Assembly (NCBI GenBank): GCA_947599875.1
Contig: CANQFV010000009.1
Location: forward strand, 1 to 64,000
DNA: 64,000 bases
Origin: an uncultured Oscillospiraceae bacterium
GTDB lineage: Bacteria; Bacillota; Clostridia; Oscillospirales; Oscillospiraceae
Reading direction: 5' to 3'
Shown: in pieces, positions 6,911 through 16,250 of the stretch
Layout of the letters: each line of letters starts with the position of its first letter
Numbering within the stretch: the stretch's first letter is position 1
Notes under the pieces: model-generated
What the model was told of the DNA's origin: nothing
The model's input: the letters and a program-made list of their open reading frames with translations, nothing else
Database searches by the model: none
Program-made: the position numbers and the translations under genes

Positions 6911-8354
6911 GAAGCAGAACGGCGGAACCCCGGAGGACGAAAATCCAGCCGTTTTAGGCCCGGAGGCGCTGGTTGCAAGACCCTATAAGGGCGACGGCTG
7001 GACGATGGATGTGCCGGGGGCGCTTTCCGGCGAAAAGGGGAGCGTGGAGCTTCACCGCTCTGTCAAATCCGACTCTTCGGAAACCTATTACGCGTTTAAC
7101 ACCGATGAAGAATCGTGGCTGAATGTGTATCATCTGGACGGCTCGGCCAGGGACAATCTTCAGTCGTATGCCGGCGGCGGTCAGGTGGATTGGGAAGGGA
7201 TGGTCTGCGTCGCCCAGGACGGGGACGAGATTTTAGAGACGTATTTCATTGACGACCCCAGGGGCGGGTGCTTTGAGATCCAAATCCACACGGTGGATTA
7301 TCTGGACGCTCTCCACGCCATGCTGGAGACGTTTACGCCTCTGCCCAACGTATCAAAATACCTTGACGTGGACGACATTCTGCGGCAGCTTCTGCTGGAG
7401 ACGGAGCCTGAGGATTTGACTCTCACCTTCTGGGTGGGGACCGATCATTCGGTGACGATCCCGGGGGACGGGTGCGTCTTTGCCGATGAACATTTGAAGC
7501 TCATCCAGTCCAAGCAGTGGGTCGCCCCCACCGATCCGGACAAGGACACCTCGGGCAGTCTCACGGTTCTTGAGACGGACCGGTATACCCTGAGCATTTA
7601 CGCCTATGATAGATGCCATTTGGTGACGCAGGATGTGGATCTTTGGTTTGAACCCAGCCCCATAACGTACTATCTGGACAGGACCTCTCAGAGCGTCGTT
7701 GGGGCGTTAATGGAATGGTATTATGAGACCGTCACGGCAATGGAACACCGGGGGAACGGAACACCCCTGACAGCGGAGGAGATTACGGCGTGGCGTTTGA
7801 CGCTGGATTCAGAAACCACCTGGAGGGACGAGAAGGGGGAGTATCTCTTCACCAGTCCATCCGCCGTCAGCGGCTTCTTCCGCTCCGACTGGTCTGATCC
7901 CAGAGATCTTGATCTGGGCGAGCTTCTGTACTACTTTGGCTGGCCGGAAGGCGTGACGCCTGTCGGGTATAACGATGCCACGGAGGAAGAGATTGACGAT
8001 GTCTGGAAGGCATCCGAGGAGAAAAGTGGACGAGATTTAAGCTACATGAGGGATTACCTGCCCTGCAGCAAGATTCCAGCTTCCGTGGTGGACATTGTGC
8101 TGGAGCATTACGCCGGGATCACATTGGACGATCTGCACTGCGACTGGAGAAATGAGGTACTCTATTTGGAAAAGTATGATTCCTTCTACTCCTTCGCCAG
8201 TGACTTCGATCCCGGGTCCTTCTACCCCGAATATGGCGAGAGAGAGGGCGACATCCTGACCCTATGGTCAACAGGTCACGTCCTGAGAATCCAGGAGACC
8301 CCCGACGGGTGGAAGATGCTGTCCCACATGCCCACCGAGGGAATCGAGGAATAG
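5868..8354 (+). CDS. M56-family membrane metallopeptidase, copy 2
   Basis: The 828-residue product has an N-terminal ~345 residues nearly identical to the upstream copy, including HELSH at 219-223 and the same membrane helices. It then carries an extra domain of ~150 residues (about 350-500) absent from copy 1, followed by a C-terminal region related to copy 1 but much more diverged. The start and SD are the duplicated ones. It has no repressor gene of its own, so both proteases probably report to the single BlaI-type repressor at 3355. The sharp boundary between a conserved protease half and a diverged sensor half suggests recent duplication or gene conversion with selection for different signals. 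Confidence 0.88.
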   Translation: MTELMWIITGSLMILAVIVIRKSLGRRLRPAMRYALWGLVLVRLLYPGTLWQSPVSIQSAASGSQIVRDMETVWDMDDIRLEEDGSVTGLPRQEAENVPPQSGEAIQAGTDSREPEKYVPVATDVTPEHFARMERTINFRQVLEVVWLTGIIVMAVMIVVTNLILYVKLRRRRTRVQADCPVRVWAVEGLDSSCLFAGAIYVNGETVGNPERLRHVLAHELSHRRHLDPVWSVLRCAALAIHWYNPLVWYATVLSRQDGELCADAGAIRRLGLDTWDSYGETLIELSRKPESLSPLSAATTMGGTKRQLKERVIMIAKRPRATIAVALAAALIAAIAAGCAFAGKVEEKQNGGTPEDENPAVLGPEALVARPYKGDGWTMDVPGALSGEKGSVELHRSVKSDSSETYYAFNTDEESWLNVYHLDGSARDNLQSYAGGGQVDWEGMVCVAQDGDEILETYFIDDPRGGCFEIQIHTVDYLDALHAMLETFTPLPNVSKYLDVDDILRQLLLETEPEDLTLTFWVGTDHSVTIPGDGCVFADEHLKLIQSKQWVAPTDPDKDTSGSLTVLETDRYTLSIYAYDRCHLVTQDVDLWFEPSPITYYLDRTSQSVVGALMEWYYETVTAMEHRGNGTPLTAEEITAWRLTLDSETTWRDEKGEYLFTSPSAVSGFFRSDWSDPRDLDLGELLYYFGWPEGVTPVGYNDATEEEIDDVWKASEEKSGRDLSYMRDYLPCSKIPASVVDIVLEHYAGITLDDLHCDWRNEVLYLEKYDSFYSFASDFDPGSFYPEYGEREGDILTLWSTGHVLRIQETPDGWKMLSHMPTEGIEE

Positions 8355-8370
8355 AATAACCGTAAGAAAG

Positions 8371-8400
8371 AATCCCCCGGTTTGGCCGGGGGATTTCTTT
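8371..8400. terminator. Bidirectional terminator
   Basis: The stem AATCCCCCGG / CCGGGGGATT with a short loop is followed by TCTTTG. It lies between the convergent second M56 gene and the end of the antiporter operon. Confidence 0.75.
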
Positions 8401-8444
8401 GTAATGTGAGTGTTGTGAAAAGAGCCGCAGGCTTTTTCCGGCGT

Positions 8445-10412
8445 TTACCGAGTGAGGAGGATGAAGATCAGATACCCCATCGCCAGGCACAGGCCGATGC
8501 CGAAGAGCAGGAGGCAGAAGGAGATACTGCCGGAGATGCGCATGACGGTGTAGCTCTGCCGGACGTGGGGGGTGAAGTCGCCGGGTTCATAGTCTCCGTC
8601 ATTCCGGGGTGGGATCGGCTTACGACGCAGGAGCGTGCGGTTCAGCGCCGCCACGGCCCAGTCGGTGAGATTGTCCAGCACGCGGCACACAAGGGCCGCC
8701 AGGAAGGGGAGGGCCTTCTCCAAAAGGGGCCGGTATACAAGCGTCTCCAGATCCAGCCACTGGGGCCACACGTCAACGTAGCGCTTCCGCCCGCCGTCCT
8801 CCCGGCGCATCAGCACCGTGCGGATGAAGAGGAAGTAGACCGCGGCGCCGATAGCGAGGGAGATGGCCGCGCCGCGAAGATTTGTCAGGGAGAACCACCG
8901 GATGGATACCTCCTGGGGATCCGGCACCATAAAGTCCTGCATGAGACGGGCCGCGCCGCCCATAAGAGGGGAGGGGAAAAGCCCCAGCACCGGCAGGGCC
9001 AGCGCGGGAAGGCCTATAGCCAGCGCGGAGTCCAGCCCCATGTACCGCCCGGTCTGTGGGAAGGGCTTGTCGGGCTTCTCCACAAAGACGGCCACATAGA
9101 GCTTCGTCATATACGCCGCCGTCAGCCCGCCGGAGAGGAGGAACAGCCACTCCACGGCCCGGTAGATCCCGCCGCCGGTCAATCCGATATATTCCACAAT
9201 GGATTCGTGGAGAAGCGTCTTGCTGACATACCCGTTCCACAGGGGGAAACCGGCGATGCCCAGCGCGCCCATGAGGAAGCAGACGTTGAGCAGGGGCTTG
9301 TCCCTGCCCCAGCCCCGGATGGAGTTGAGATCCAGCTTGTGGAGGTTCATATACACCACACCGGCGCACAGGAAGAGGACGAGCTTGATAAGGGAGTGGC
9401 TCAGCATGTGCAGTCCCGTACCCCAGACGGCCAGCATGTTCTCCTCCCCCAAAAGGCCCTGCATCCCGATGCCCACCAGGATAAAACCAATCTGGGACAT
9501 GGACGAGCAGGCCAGCGTCCGCTTCAGATCAACGGAGAACACCGCCAGCACGGCGCCCAGGAGCATGGTGATCACACCGAGGGCCAGAAGGGCGTTTCCC
9601 CAGATTTCATCCCGGAGGAAGACCCGCCCCGTCAGGACGAGGACACCGAAGATCCCGGCTTTCGTGAGTACGCCGGATAGAAGCGCCGACGCCGGGGCCG
9701 GGGCCACCGGGTGGGCCTTGGGAAGCCAGATGTGCAGGGGGAACATGCCCGCCTTGGCCCCGAAGCCAAAGAGGATCAGCGCCCCGGGGAGATAAAGCTC
9801 CTTAAGGTCGGCTTTTGCCGTCACCGCCTCATGGAGCCGGTCAAAGTTAAGCGTCCCCAGCCTGCTTTCCATGAGGAACAGCCCCATCAGCATCACCATG
9901 CCGCCTATGACGGCGACGGAGATATACGTCTCCCCGGCCCGCATGGCCCCGGGCTTTTCGTCCTGCACCACCATCACATAGGAGGTGAAGGACATGATCT
10001 CGAAGAAGACGAAGGTGGTGAAGAAGTCGTTGGACAGGAAGACGCCCACCGTGGCGCCGCAGGTCAGCAGGGTGAAGAGATAGTACCTGTTCCTGTTCCG
10101 GTAATGCGCCAGGTACTCCCGGGAAAAGACGGTGGTCATCATCCACATCAGCGCCGCGATCAACGCGTACAGCGCCCGGAAGCCGTCCAGCTTAAAGGAG
10201 AGGCCGTACCCGCACACCCCGGGGATCTCCAGGGAAAACACCCGCCCCGCGCACACATACGCCAGGAGCAGGGCGCAGACGGCAAATTCTCCGATGCCCA
10301 AAATATCCGCCAGGATATCCCGGGCCTTTTTGCTCCGGCGCCCTACGAGATACACGGCGGCGGCGGACAGCATGGGCAGGAAGACGGGGACAAGAAGCAC
10401 AAAATCGCTCAT
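8445..10412 (-). CDS. Mrp/complex I-type antiporter subunit (NuoL/M/N family), fourth copy
   Basis: The ~655-residue polytopic protein of the proton-conducting membrane transporter family carries the functional markers: a Glu in the fifth-helix-like segment (FFEIMSFTSYV) and the Lys-containing GAKAGMFPLHIWLPKAHPVA motif with a further LTKAG. A C-terminal extension (~530-655) has a charged loop and a final membrane helix, as in the longer L-type subunits. The ATG at 10412 is chosen because AAGGGGG lies 8-9 bp before it; the GTG 9 bp upstream overlaps that site. It is last in the operon, 13 bp after the previous gene. Role: cation/proton translocation within a multisubunit antiporter. Confidence 0.88.
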   Translation of the reverse strand: MSDFVLLVPVFLPMLSAAAVYLVGRRSKKARDILADILGIGEFAVCALLLAYVCAGRVFSLEIPGVCGYGLSFKLDGFRALYALIAALMWMMTTVFSREYLAHYRNRNRYYLFTLLTCGATVGVFLSNDFFTTFVFFEIMSFTSYVMVVQDEKPGAMRAGETYISVAVIGGMVMLMGLFLMESRLGTLNFDRLHEAVTAKADLKELYLPGALILFGFGAKAGMFPLHIWLPKAHPVAPAPASALLSGVLTKAGIFGVLVLTGRVFLRDEIWGNALLALGVITMLLGAVLAVFSVDLKRTLACSSMSQIGFILVGIGMQGLLGEENMLAVWGTGLHMLSHSLIKLVLFLCAGVVYMNLHKLDLNSIRGWGRDKPLLNVCFLMGALGIAGFPLWNGYVSKTLLHESIVEYIGLTGGGIYRAVEWLFLLSGGLTAAYMTKLYVAVFVEKPDKPFPQTGRYMGLDSALAIGLPALALPVLGLFPSPLMGGAARLMQDFMVPDPQEVSIRWFSLTNLRGAAISLAIGAAVYFLFIRTVLMRREDGGRKRYVDVWPQWLDLETLVYRPLLEKALPFLAALVCRVLDNLTDWAVAALNRTLLRRKPIPPRNDGDYEPGDFTPHVRQSYTVMRISGSISFCLLLFGIGLCLAMGYLIFILLTR

Positions 10413-10425
10413 TAACCGCACCCCC

Positions 10426-11889
10426 TTACAGCTCGCCCCAGGCGATGCGGGAGAGAAGCGTCAGCAGGCCCTTTGACCCCATCCCCAGCACGGCCATCAG
10501 CGCCGTCAGCACAAAGAACGGAAGCTTCATATAGAGGTTGGGATCCTCCGCCAGCTCCAGCCCGTGGGAACCCTCCCCGTTAACGGGGAAGAAGGCGGAG
10601 ACCACGACGGTGAACAAATACCCCGCCGTCAGCACGGCGGATATGAGCAGCGCCGCCACGCCAAGCGTGGGGATGACGCCCCCCTCGGCCAGCGCCGCCG
10701 TGGCCAGATTCCACTTGCTCAAAAATCCGGGCAGAAGCGGGACGCCCACCAGCGCGGCGGACGCCACGGTGAAGGCCGTGAAGGTCACCGGCATATACCG
10801 GCCAAGGCCCGCAAGCTCCGGCACAAACTCCCGGTGGGTCTTGTACATCACCGCCCCGGCACAGAAAAACAGGGTGATCTTCATCACGCCGTGGAACACC
10901 ATGTGGCTCAGCGCCCCGGCCAGCCCCGCCGGCGTCATCAGCGTCACGCCGAAGAGAATGTAGCTGAGATTGCTCACGGTGGAGTAGGCCAGCCGCCTCT
11001 TCAGATGCTGCTCCCGCAGGGCCATCGCCGAGCCGAAGACCACGGTGAAGACGGCGAAAGCCATAACCACTTCCTGCGCCCAGGTCCCCCGCAGAACTTC
11101 CGGGCCGAAGCAGTAAAAGGTGACGCGCATCACCGCGAACACGCCGGCCTTCACCACCGCCACGGCGTGGAGCAGCGCCGTCACCGGGGTGGGCGCCACG
11201 CCGGCGGAGGGAAGCCACCCGTGGAAGGGGAATACGGCGGCCTTCACACCGAAGCCGAAGAACGTCAGCAGATACCCGGCCAGGATCAGGGGCGTCCGCT
11301 CCTGAACAAATCCGCCGTACACGAAGGTCAGGGACTGATCGGCGTACACATACAGGATCATCATCCCCAAAAAGGCGCAGGCCGCGCCGCCGATGGAGTA
11401 GCCCAGGTACTTTTTGGCGGCCCTCACCGACCGCCTGTCGCCGGTGTGGGCCACAAGGGGCACCGTCGCCAGGGTCAGCAGCTCATAGAAAAGGTACATG
11501 GTGATAAGATTGGCGCTCATGGCGATCCCCAGCGTCACGCCGTAGGAGACGGTGTAGAAGGCGAAAAACCGGTCGTCCCCGCCCTCATGCTTGATGTACT
11601 CAAAGGCGTACAGGGAGGCGAGCGGCCACAGCACGGCCACAAGCCCCGCAAACACCCCGGAGAGGCCGTCAATGGCCAGGGAGATATCCAGCGTCCGGGT
11701 GAGGCGGATAAGGCGCAGCGCCCCCTCAGGCCGCCGCAGGAGAAGGCCCAGCACGATTAGACTCGTGGCGCAGACGGCGGACAGGACATAGATCTCCCGG
11801 CTCCGGCGCTTTTGAAAACGCCACGCGGGCAGCAGCGCCCCGGCCAGGATGGGCAGGGCGGCGGCGATCAGCATAAAGATCCGATTCAT
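10426..11889 (-). CDS. Mrp/complex I-type antiporter subunit, third copy
   Basis: The ~487-residue polytopic protein has the family markers FYELLTLATVPLV (conserved Glu), GVKAAVFPFHGWLPSAG and AVVKAG (conserved Lys). The start is the ATG at 11889, 7 bp after AAGGAGG; the longer reading frame upstream overlaps the previous gene and lacks a ribosome site. It sits between two other copies of the same family in one operon. Sequence differences between copies are large, so these are not recent duplicates. Likely a channel subunit of the antiporter; ion specificity cannot be read from sequence. Confidence 0.87.
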   Translation of the reverse strand: MNRIFMLIAAALPILAGALLPAWRFQKRRSREIYVLSAVCATSLIVLGLLLRRPEGALRLIRLTRTLDISLAIDGLSGVFAGLVAVLWPLASLYAFEYIKHEGGDDRFFAFYTVSYGVTLGIAMSANLITMYLFYELLTLATVPLVAHTGDRRSVRAAKKYLGYSIGGAACAFLGMMILYVYADQSLTFVYGGFVQERTPLILAGYLLTFFGFGVKAAVFPFHGWLPSAGVAPTPVTALLHAVAVVKAGVFAVMRVTFYCFGPEVLRGTWAQEVVMAFAVFTVVFGSAMALREQHLKRRLAYSTVSNLSYILFGVTLMTPAGLAGALSHMVFHGVMKITLFFCAGAVMYKTHREFVPELAGLGRYMPVTFTAFTVASAALVGVPLLPGFLSKWNLATAALAEGGVIPTLGVAALLISAVLTAGYLFTVVVSAFFPVNGEGSHGLELAEDPNLYMKLPFFVLTALMAVLGMGSKGLLTLLSRIAWGEL

Positions 11890-11903
11890 CGATACCGCCT
11901 CCT

Positions 11904-13376
11904 TCACATCAGCGCCGACGCAATGGCCCCGGCAAATTTCGTTATGGCCCCCGGCAGGATCCCCAGTGCCGCGCAGATGGCCGTCAGCGCCAAGAGCGGC
12001 CCCGTGATCCAAAGCGACGGCTCCCGCCGCTCCAGGGTGGAGTAGTCAAAATCCGCCCCGGGCAAAAAGGCCTTTATGGTTATGGAAAAGAGATATCCCG
12101 CGGTCAGCAGGGCGCTGAGGAGAAGCACCACCGGCCCCAGCCAGCTGAATACCGGGATGCCGGACTCCACCGCCCCCATCGCCAGATACCACTTGCTGGC
12201 AAATCCCCCCAGGGGCGGGATCCCCACAAGGCCCAGGGAACAGATGGTGAAGCACCACATGGTGACGGGCATCTCCTTGCCGATGCCGCCAAGCTCCGTC
12301 ACGTCCTTCTTCCCGGTTTTCAAGATCACCGCGCCTGCCGTGAAGAAGAGGGCGTCCTTGATCACCGAGTGGACGGCCACATGGAGGATGGCCCCCGTGA
12401 CGGCTGTGGAGTTCATTACCGCAAGGCCGAAGAGGATATACGAGACCTGGCTCACCGTGGAGTAGGCCAGCCGTTTTTTGAAGACCCGCTCCTTATACGC
12501 CAGCATGGAACCTAAAAACACCGTGAGCAGGGTGAGGGAGAGCCACGCCGTCTGCACCCATGTGCCCCGGAGAAGCCCGGCGCCAAACTGATAGTAGACC
12601 ACCCGGATGACGCTGAGGACCCCGGCCTTGGTGATGACGCCGGAGAGCAGGGCGGAGGCCCCGGCGGGGGCCTCTGGGTGGGCCGCGGGAAGCCAGGCGT
12701 GCAGGGGGAACATGCCGGCCTTCGCCCCGAAGCCCAGCACCGTGAGGAACGCCGCCGTCAGCACAAAGCCCTGGTGTCCCGCGATCTTCCCGGGATCCAT
12801 GACGCCGCCGGGGGTGAAGACCGTGGAGGAGCCGAAGGTATATACCGTGAAGAAGCCCAAAAGCCCCAGACACGCCCCAAACACGGAATACATCAAATAC
12901 TTGACCCCGCCCTTCACTGCCTTTTCCGTCTGGGTGTGGAGCGCCAGGGGAGCGGACATAAGCGTCATCAGCTCAAAGCCCAGATACAGGGTGAGGTAAT
13001 TTTCCGCAAAGCACAGGATCATCAGGGCCGCCTCGGAGAGAAGCAAAAACGTATAATACCGCCGCTGGTTTTCCTCCTTTGCCATGTACTCCCGGGAGAA
13101 AAGGGAGGACATCAGCCACATGAGGGCCACAAGCGCGGAGAAGATCCGCCCCAGCCCGTCAAGCCGGAAAGCCACCTGTAGATCCCGGCCCAGCTTTAGG
13201 ATCGGAAGCTCCGATTTGATAAAAAGTACGCAGGCGGCCACGGCCGCAAGCTCCAAGACAGCGGCGATCACCGTCAGGCCGTTGAGTCTCCCCGGTTTTT
13301 GAAAAGCCGGGTGTGCAAGCGCCGCGGCGGCGAGACAGGGGAGAAGCACAGGGATCAGCAGGAAAAGTCCGTCCAT
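11904..13376 (-). CDS. Mrp/complex I-type antiporter subunit, second copy
   Basis: The ~490-residue polytopic protein has the markers GFELMTLMSAPLAL (Glu) and GAKAGMFPLHAWLPAAHPEAPAG with ITKAG (Lys). The ATG at 13376 follows AAGGAGG by ~11 bp; 12 extra codons upstream lie inside the preceding gene. It is part of the same minus-strand operon, with tight spacing on both sides. The motif around the second Lys resembles the 8445-10412 copy more than the other two, which hints at a common D-type origin; this is a visual comparison only. Confidence 0.87.
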   Translation of the reverse strand: MDGLFLLIPVLLPCLAAAALAHPAFQKPGRLNGLTVIAAVLELAAVAACVLFIKSELPILKLGRDLQVAFRLDGLGRIFSALVALMWLMSSLFSREYMAKEENQRRYYTFLLLSEAALMILCFAENYLTLYLGFELMTLMSAPLALHTQTEKAVKGGVKYLMYSVFGACLGLLGFFTVYTFGSSTVFTPGGVMDPGKIAGHQGFVLTAAFLTVLGFGAKAGMFPLHAWLPAAHPEAPAGASALLSGVITKAGVLSVIRVVYYQFGAGLLRGTWVQTAWLSLTLLTVFLGSMLAYKERVFKKRLAYSTVSQVSYILFGLAVMNSTAVTGAILHVAVHSVIKDALFFTAGAVILKTGKKDVTELGGIGKEMPVTMWCFTICSLGLVGIPPLGGFASKWYLAMGAVESGIPVFSWLGPVVLLLSALLTAGYLFSITIKAFLPGADFDYSTLERREPSLWITGPLLALTAICAALGILPGAITKFAGAIASALM

Positions 13377-13392
13377 AATACCGTCGCCCTCC

Positions 13393-14892
13393 TTATGCGC
13401 CGAACATGGCAAGCCCGCGGCTCACCGCGTCCACAATGGCCTGTGAGAATACGCCAAAGCCCAGATTCAAAAGGATAAAGGCCACCGTCGCCCCGGCGTA
13501 GGAGGGGGTGTATCTGGCCCGGACACCGGCGTATTTCCCGTCGTCCCGCCGGGAGAAGAGGGTGAACACCGCCGGAATATAGTACAGGGCGTTGAGCAGC
13601 GTACTGACGGCAATGGCCGCGAGGGCCATGATCATCAGGGGCGTGTGCGCCTGGAGCGCCCCCTGGGTGAGCGTAAATTTCGTCATAAAGCCGGCAAAGG
13701 AGGGAATCCCGATCATAGACATGGCCCCCACGGTAAAGGCCGCCCCGCCCAGGGGATCGCGCCGCCCGGCCCCGGTCAGGGAGGCCATATCTTTATTTCC
13801 GCCGGAGACATCCATAAAGCCCCCGGCGGCAATAAAGAGCATGGGCTTTGTCACCGCGTGGGCCAGGATCTGCACACACGCCGCGACCATTCCGGCCTGG
13901 GAGTGCATCCCGAGACCGGCGTAGATGTACCCCACCTGGGCCACCGAGGAGTAGGCCAGCATCCGCTTCAGGTCACGCTCCCGCAAGGCCCCCACGGAGC
14001 CTAAGATCATAGCCAGGAAGCCGAACAGGAACAGGAAGTTGGACACCCGCTCCGAGACGATAACGGACAGCCCGAAAATCCGGTAAAAGATCTTGATGAG
14101 GACGATAATGTAGCCCTTCAGGACAAGGCCGGAGAGAACGGCGCTGGACGCGGCCGTGGCGCTGCCGTGGGCGTCGGGAAGCCAGGAGTGAAAGGGGAAG
14201 AGGGCACTTTTCACCGCAAGCCCCACGGAGAAAAGCCCGATGATTACGGTGAGGGGCAGGGAGTACTCCCCGGAGGCGAAGATCTCCCGCACCTTCTCCG
14301 CGATGCTCTCCATCAGCAGCTCCCCGGTGATCCCGTACAGCATGACGATGCCCAGAAGGAAGAGACCCGACCCCAAAAGGCTCATGATCAGATACCTGGT
14401 GGTGGCCACCAGCGTCTTGCCGGAGCTTTTCAGCATCACCAGCGCGCAGGAGGCGATGGTATTGATCTCCACGAACACATAGGCGGTGAACAGGTCGTTT
14501 GTGTAGATGAGGGCAAAGAGGGAACTCATGAGCAGAGAGATCATAGTAAAGTACAGGTTTGTCTTCTCCGCCTCGCAGTCCTCAAAGATGTGGTTGAGTC
14601 CCCCCAGGACGGAGAGGAGCATCACCCCGGAGAAGGCCGTTGCCATCAGCGCCTCCAGGACCCCTACGCGGATCTCGTTGCCCCAGGGGGCATTCCACTT
14701 GCCCATGCGGTAGATGTAATACCCGTCGGATTTCAGGGTGTAGAGGAGTACGGACAGGCTCATAAGGAACGTGACCGTCAGCCAGCTCAGGCACAGCGTC
14801 CTGGCCCTGTTCCCCCGTAAAACCGCGCAGAAGACGCCGCAGGTCAGGCTGAAGACGATGGTTATGAAGGGAAAGCTCTGCACAAGCTCCAT
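13393..14892 (-). CDS. Mrp/complex I-type antiporter subunit (MnhD-like), first copy
   Basis: The 499-residue polytopic protein has YVFVEINTIASCALVM (Glu) and AVKSALFPFHSWLPDAHGSA with LVLKGY (Lys). It directly follows the MnhC/NuoK-like gene, the usual place of mrpD. Its ATG overlaps the upstream stop codon (TGAATG) and AAAGGAG lies ~10 bp before. As in other family members, Glu and Lys lie in membrane helices and carry out proton/cation movement. Confidence 0.88.
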   Translation of the reverse strand: MELVQSFPFITIVFSLTCGVFCAVLRGNRARTLCLSWLTVTFLMSLSVLLYTLKSDGYYIYRMGKWNAPWGNEIRVGVLEALMATAFSGVMLLSVLGGLNHIFEDCEAEKTNLYFTMISLLMSSLFALIYTNDLFTAYVFVEINTIASCALVMLKSSGKTLVATTRYLIMSLLGSGLFLLGIVMLYGITGELLMESIAEKVREIFASGEYSLPLTVIIGLFSVGLAVKSALFPFHSWLPDAHGSATAASSAVLSGLVLKGYIIVLIKIFYRIFGLSVIVSERVSNFLFLFGFLAMILGSVGALRERDLKRMLAYSSVAQVGYIYAGLGMHSQAGMVAACVQILAHAVTKPMLFIAAGGFMDVSGGNKDMASLTGAGRRDPLGGAAFTVGAMSMIGIPSFAGFMTKFTLTQGALQAHTPLMIMALAAIAVSTLLNALYYIPAVFTLFSRRDDGKYAGVRARYTPSYAGATVAFILLNLGFGVFSQAIVDAVSRGLAMFGA

Positions 14893-15285
14893 TCAGTCCC
14901 GCTCCTTTCGGGCGAGATATGTGATCTCGTCAATGTCGAGGGTGTGATACTTGTCATAGAGCCGGCAGGTCAGCGCCAGGGAGAAGGCCGTCACGGAGAC
15001 GGACACCACGATCCCCGTCAGCACAAGGCCGGTGGGAATGGGGTTTACATACAGCCGGGGGTCGGTATTTCCGTCTGTGATGATGGGCGCCAGCCTCCCG
15101 GTGATGTAGCCCTTGGCCGCCAGGAAGAGATAGATGGCCGAATCCATAAAGTTAAACCCGATGATCTTCTTCACCAGATTCCGGTGCATCAGCAGGGAGG
15201 TGAAGCCGATCCCGAAGAGGATCATGGCCGCAGCCTCATAGTAGTTGGCAAAGAGATTCGTGAGAAATTCCCGGAGCTGAACCAT
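14893..15285 (-). CDS. Mrp antiporter subunit C (MnhC, NuoK-like)
   Basis: This 130-residue protein has three membrane helices. The pattern FGIGFTSLLMHRNLVKKIIGFNFMDSAIYLF is characteristic of NuoK/MnhC, and PTGLVLTGIVVSVSVTAFSLAL matches the third helix (PxxLVLTxIVI). The ATG at 15285 follows AAAGGGGGG and overlaps the stop of the upstream gene (TGATG). In Mrp and complex I this small subunit packs beside the large antiporter-like subunits. A short cytoplasmic tail (residues ~110-130) is present. Confidence 0.88.
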   Translation of the reverse strand: MVQLREFLTNLFANYYEAAAMILFGIGFTSLLMHRNLVKKIIGFNFMDSAIYLFLAAKGYITGRLAPIITDGNTDPRLYVNPIPTGLVLTGIVVSVSVTAFSLALTCRLYDKYHTLDIDEITYLARKERD

Positions 15286-16250
15286 CACAGGCCCCCCTTT
15301 CTGAACAGGGCATAGAAGCAGTACATGGTGCAGGCCACCTCAAAGCCCACCGCCACGTTGATGGGGAGGATCAGCCCGCCGCTGATGATGTTCCCCGGCA
15401 CGCCAAGCCAGACGTGGTCGTCAAAGCCGTTGGCGCCCATGTAGATGAAATACGCCATCAGCAGGGCGTAGACCGTGAGGCACGCGGTTTTCACCAGGTG
15501 GTACATCTCGTCCCCGAAAAACCGCTCCGTCCGCTGAAAGCCGAAGGCCACGGAGTTTAAAATCAGCCCCGCGCCGATCAAGGCCCCGCCGGAGAAGCCC
15601 CCGCCGGGGGAGGATGTGCCGTTTAAAATGACATACAACCCGAAAATAAAGGCCAGGGGGACCAGGAGCTTTGCGGCCTTGCGGAGGATAAGGTCGCTGT
15701 TTGGCTCATAGTCCATGTCCTCCCCTAGAAGCTCCGGATCCACAAGCCTGCCGTGCTTGCGCTCCGAGGGATCCACCCGCAGCAGCGCGATAACGCTGCA
15801 CGCCGCCACAAACAGAACGTGGGCCTCCCCCAGGGTGTCAAAGCCCCTGTACGCGGAGATCATTCCCGCCACGGCGTTGGTGGTGCCCGTCTCCTCAATG
15901 GCCTTGGAGACATACCGCTCCTCCACCTCGTTGACCGCCGGGTTGTCCGCCCCGCCAAACCGGGGGAGGAAGCTGACCACGGACAGCAGAAGGCTGATAA
16001 GTGTCAGGCAGATGAACACCGCCGCCACGCGGTAGAGATTGTCGAACACCTGAACGCCCCGGTGGGTGAACCACTTGGCGAGCCTTGCCCGGACGGGCTT
16101 TTCGGAATTTTGCACCGTGGTGAGCCACCGGTTTTCCGGATTGTCCGTGTCCAGCGTCTCCGGGGAGCGGGGGAGCTTCAGCTCCTCCTCCCGGAAGCTG
16201 CCGTAGTCCACAAAGCGGCGCAGCTTCTCCCGAAAGGAATTATTTTTCAT
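15285..16250 (-). CDS. Fusion of MbhE-like and MnhB-like antiporter subunits
   Basis: The 321-residue protein combines two modules normally found in MrpA C-termini/MbhE and in MrpB. Residues ~1-65 are a cytoplasmic, charged extension. Residues ~70-160 contain a membrane helix, then TGTTNAVAGMISAYRGFDTLGE, the MbhE/MrpA-tail signature. Residues ~185-321 carry the MnhB signature (NGTSSPGGGFSGGALIG) and four helices. The gene overlaps its upstream neighbour by 11 bp and its downstream neighbour by 1 bp. In Mrp complexes these modules are needed for assembly and ion transport. Confidence 0.85.
   Translation of the reverse strand: MKNNSFREKLRRFVDYGSFREEELKLPRSPETLDTDNPENRWLTTVQNSEKPVRARLAKWFTHRGVQVFDNLYRVAAVFICLTLISLLLSVVSFLPRFGGADNPAVNEVEERYVSKAIEETGTTNAVAGMISAYRGFDTLGEAHVLFVAACSVIALLRVDPSERKHGRLVDPELLGEDMDYEPNSDLILRKAAKLLVPLAFIFGLYVILNGTSSPGGGFSGGALIGAGLILNSVAFGFQRTERFFGDEMYHLVKTACLTVYALLMAYFIYMGANGFDDHVWLGVPGNIISGGLILPINVAVGFEVACTMYCFYALFRKGGL

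Noticed and set aside
3355-8354. Beta-lactam resistance regulation (BlaI-BlaR1)
   Set aside because: The M56 proteins lack a penicillin-binding sensor domain and no beta-lactamase is nearby, so the signal must be different.
8382-11760. Long plus-strand ORFs opposite the antiporter genes
   Set aside because: They are His/Gly/Arg-rich shadows produced by high GC on the opposite strand of clearly conserved genes.
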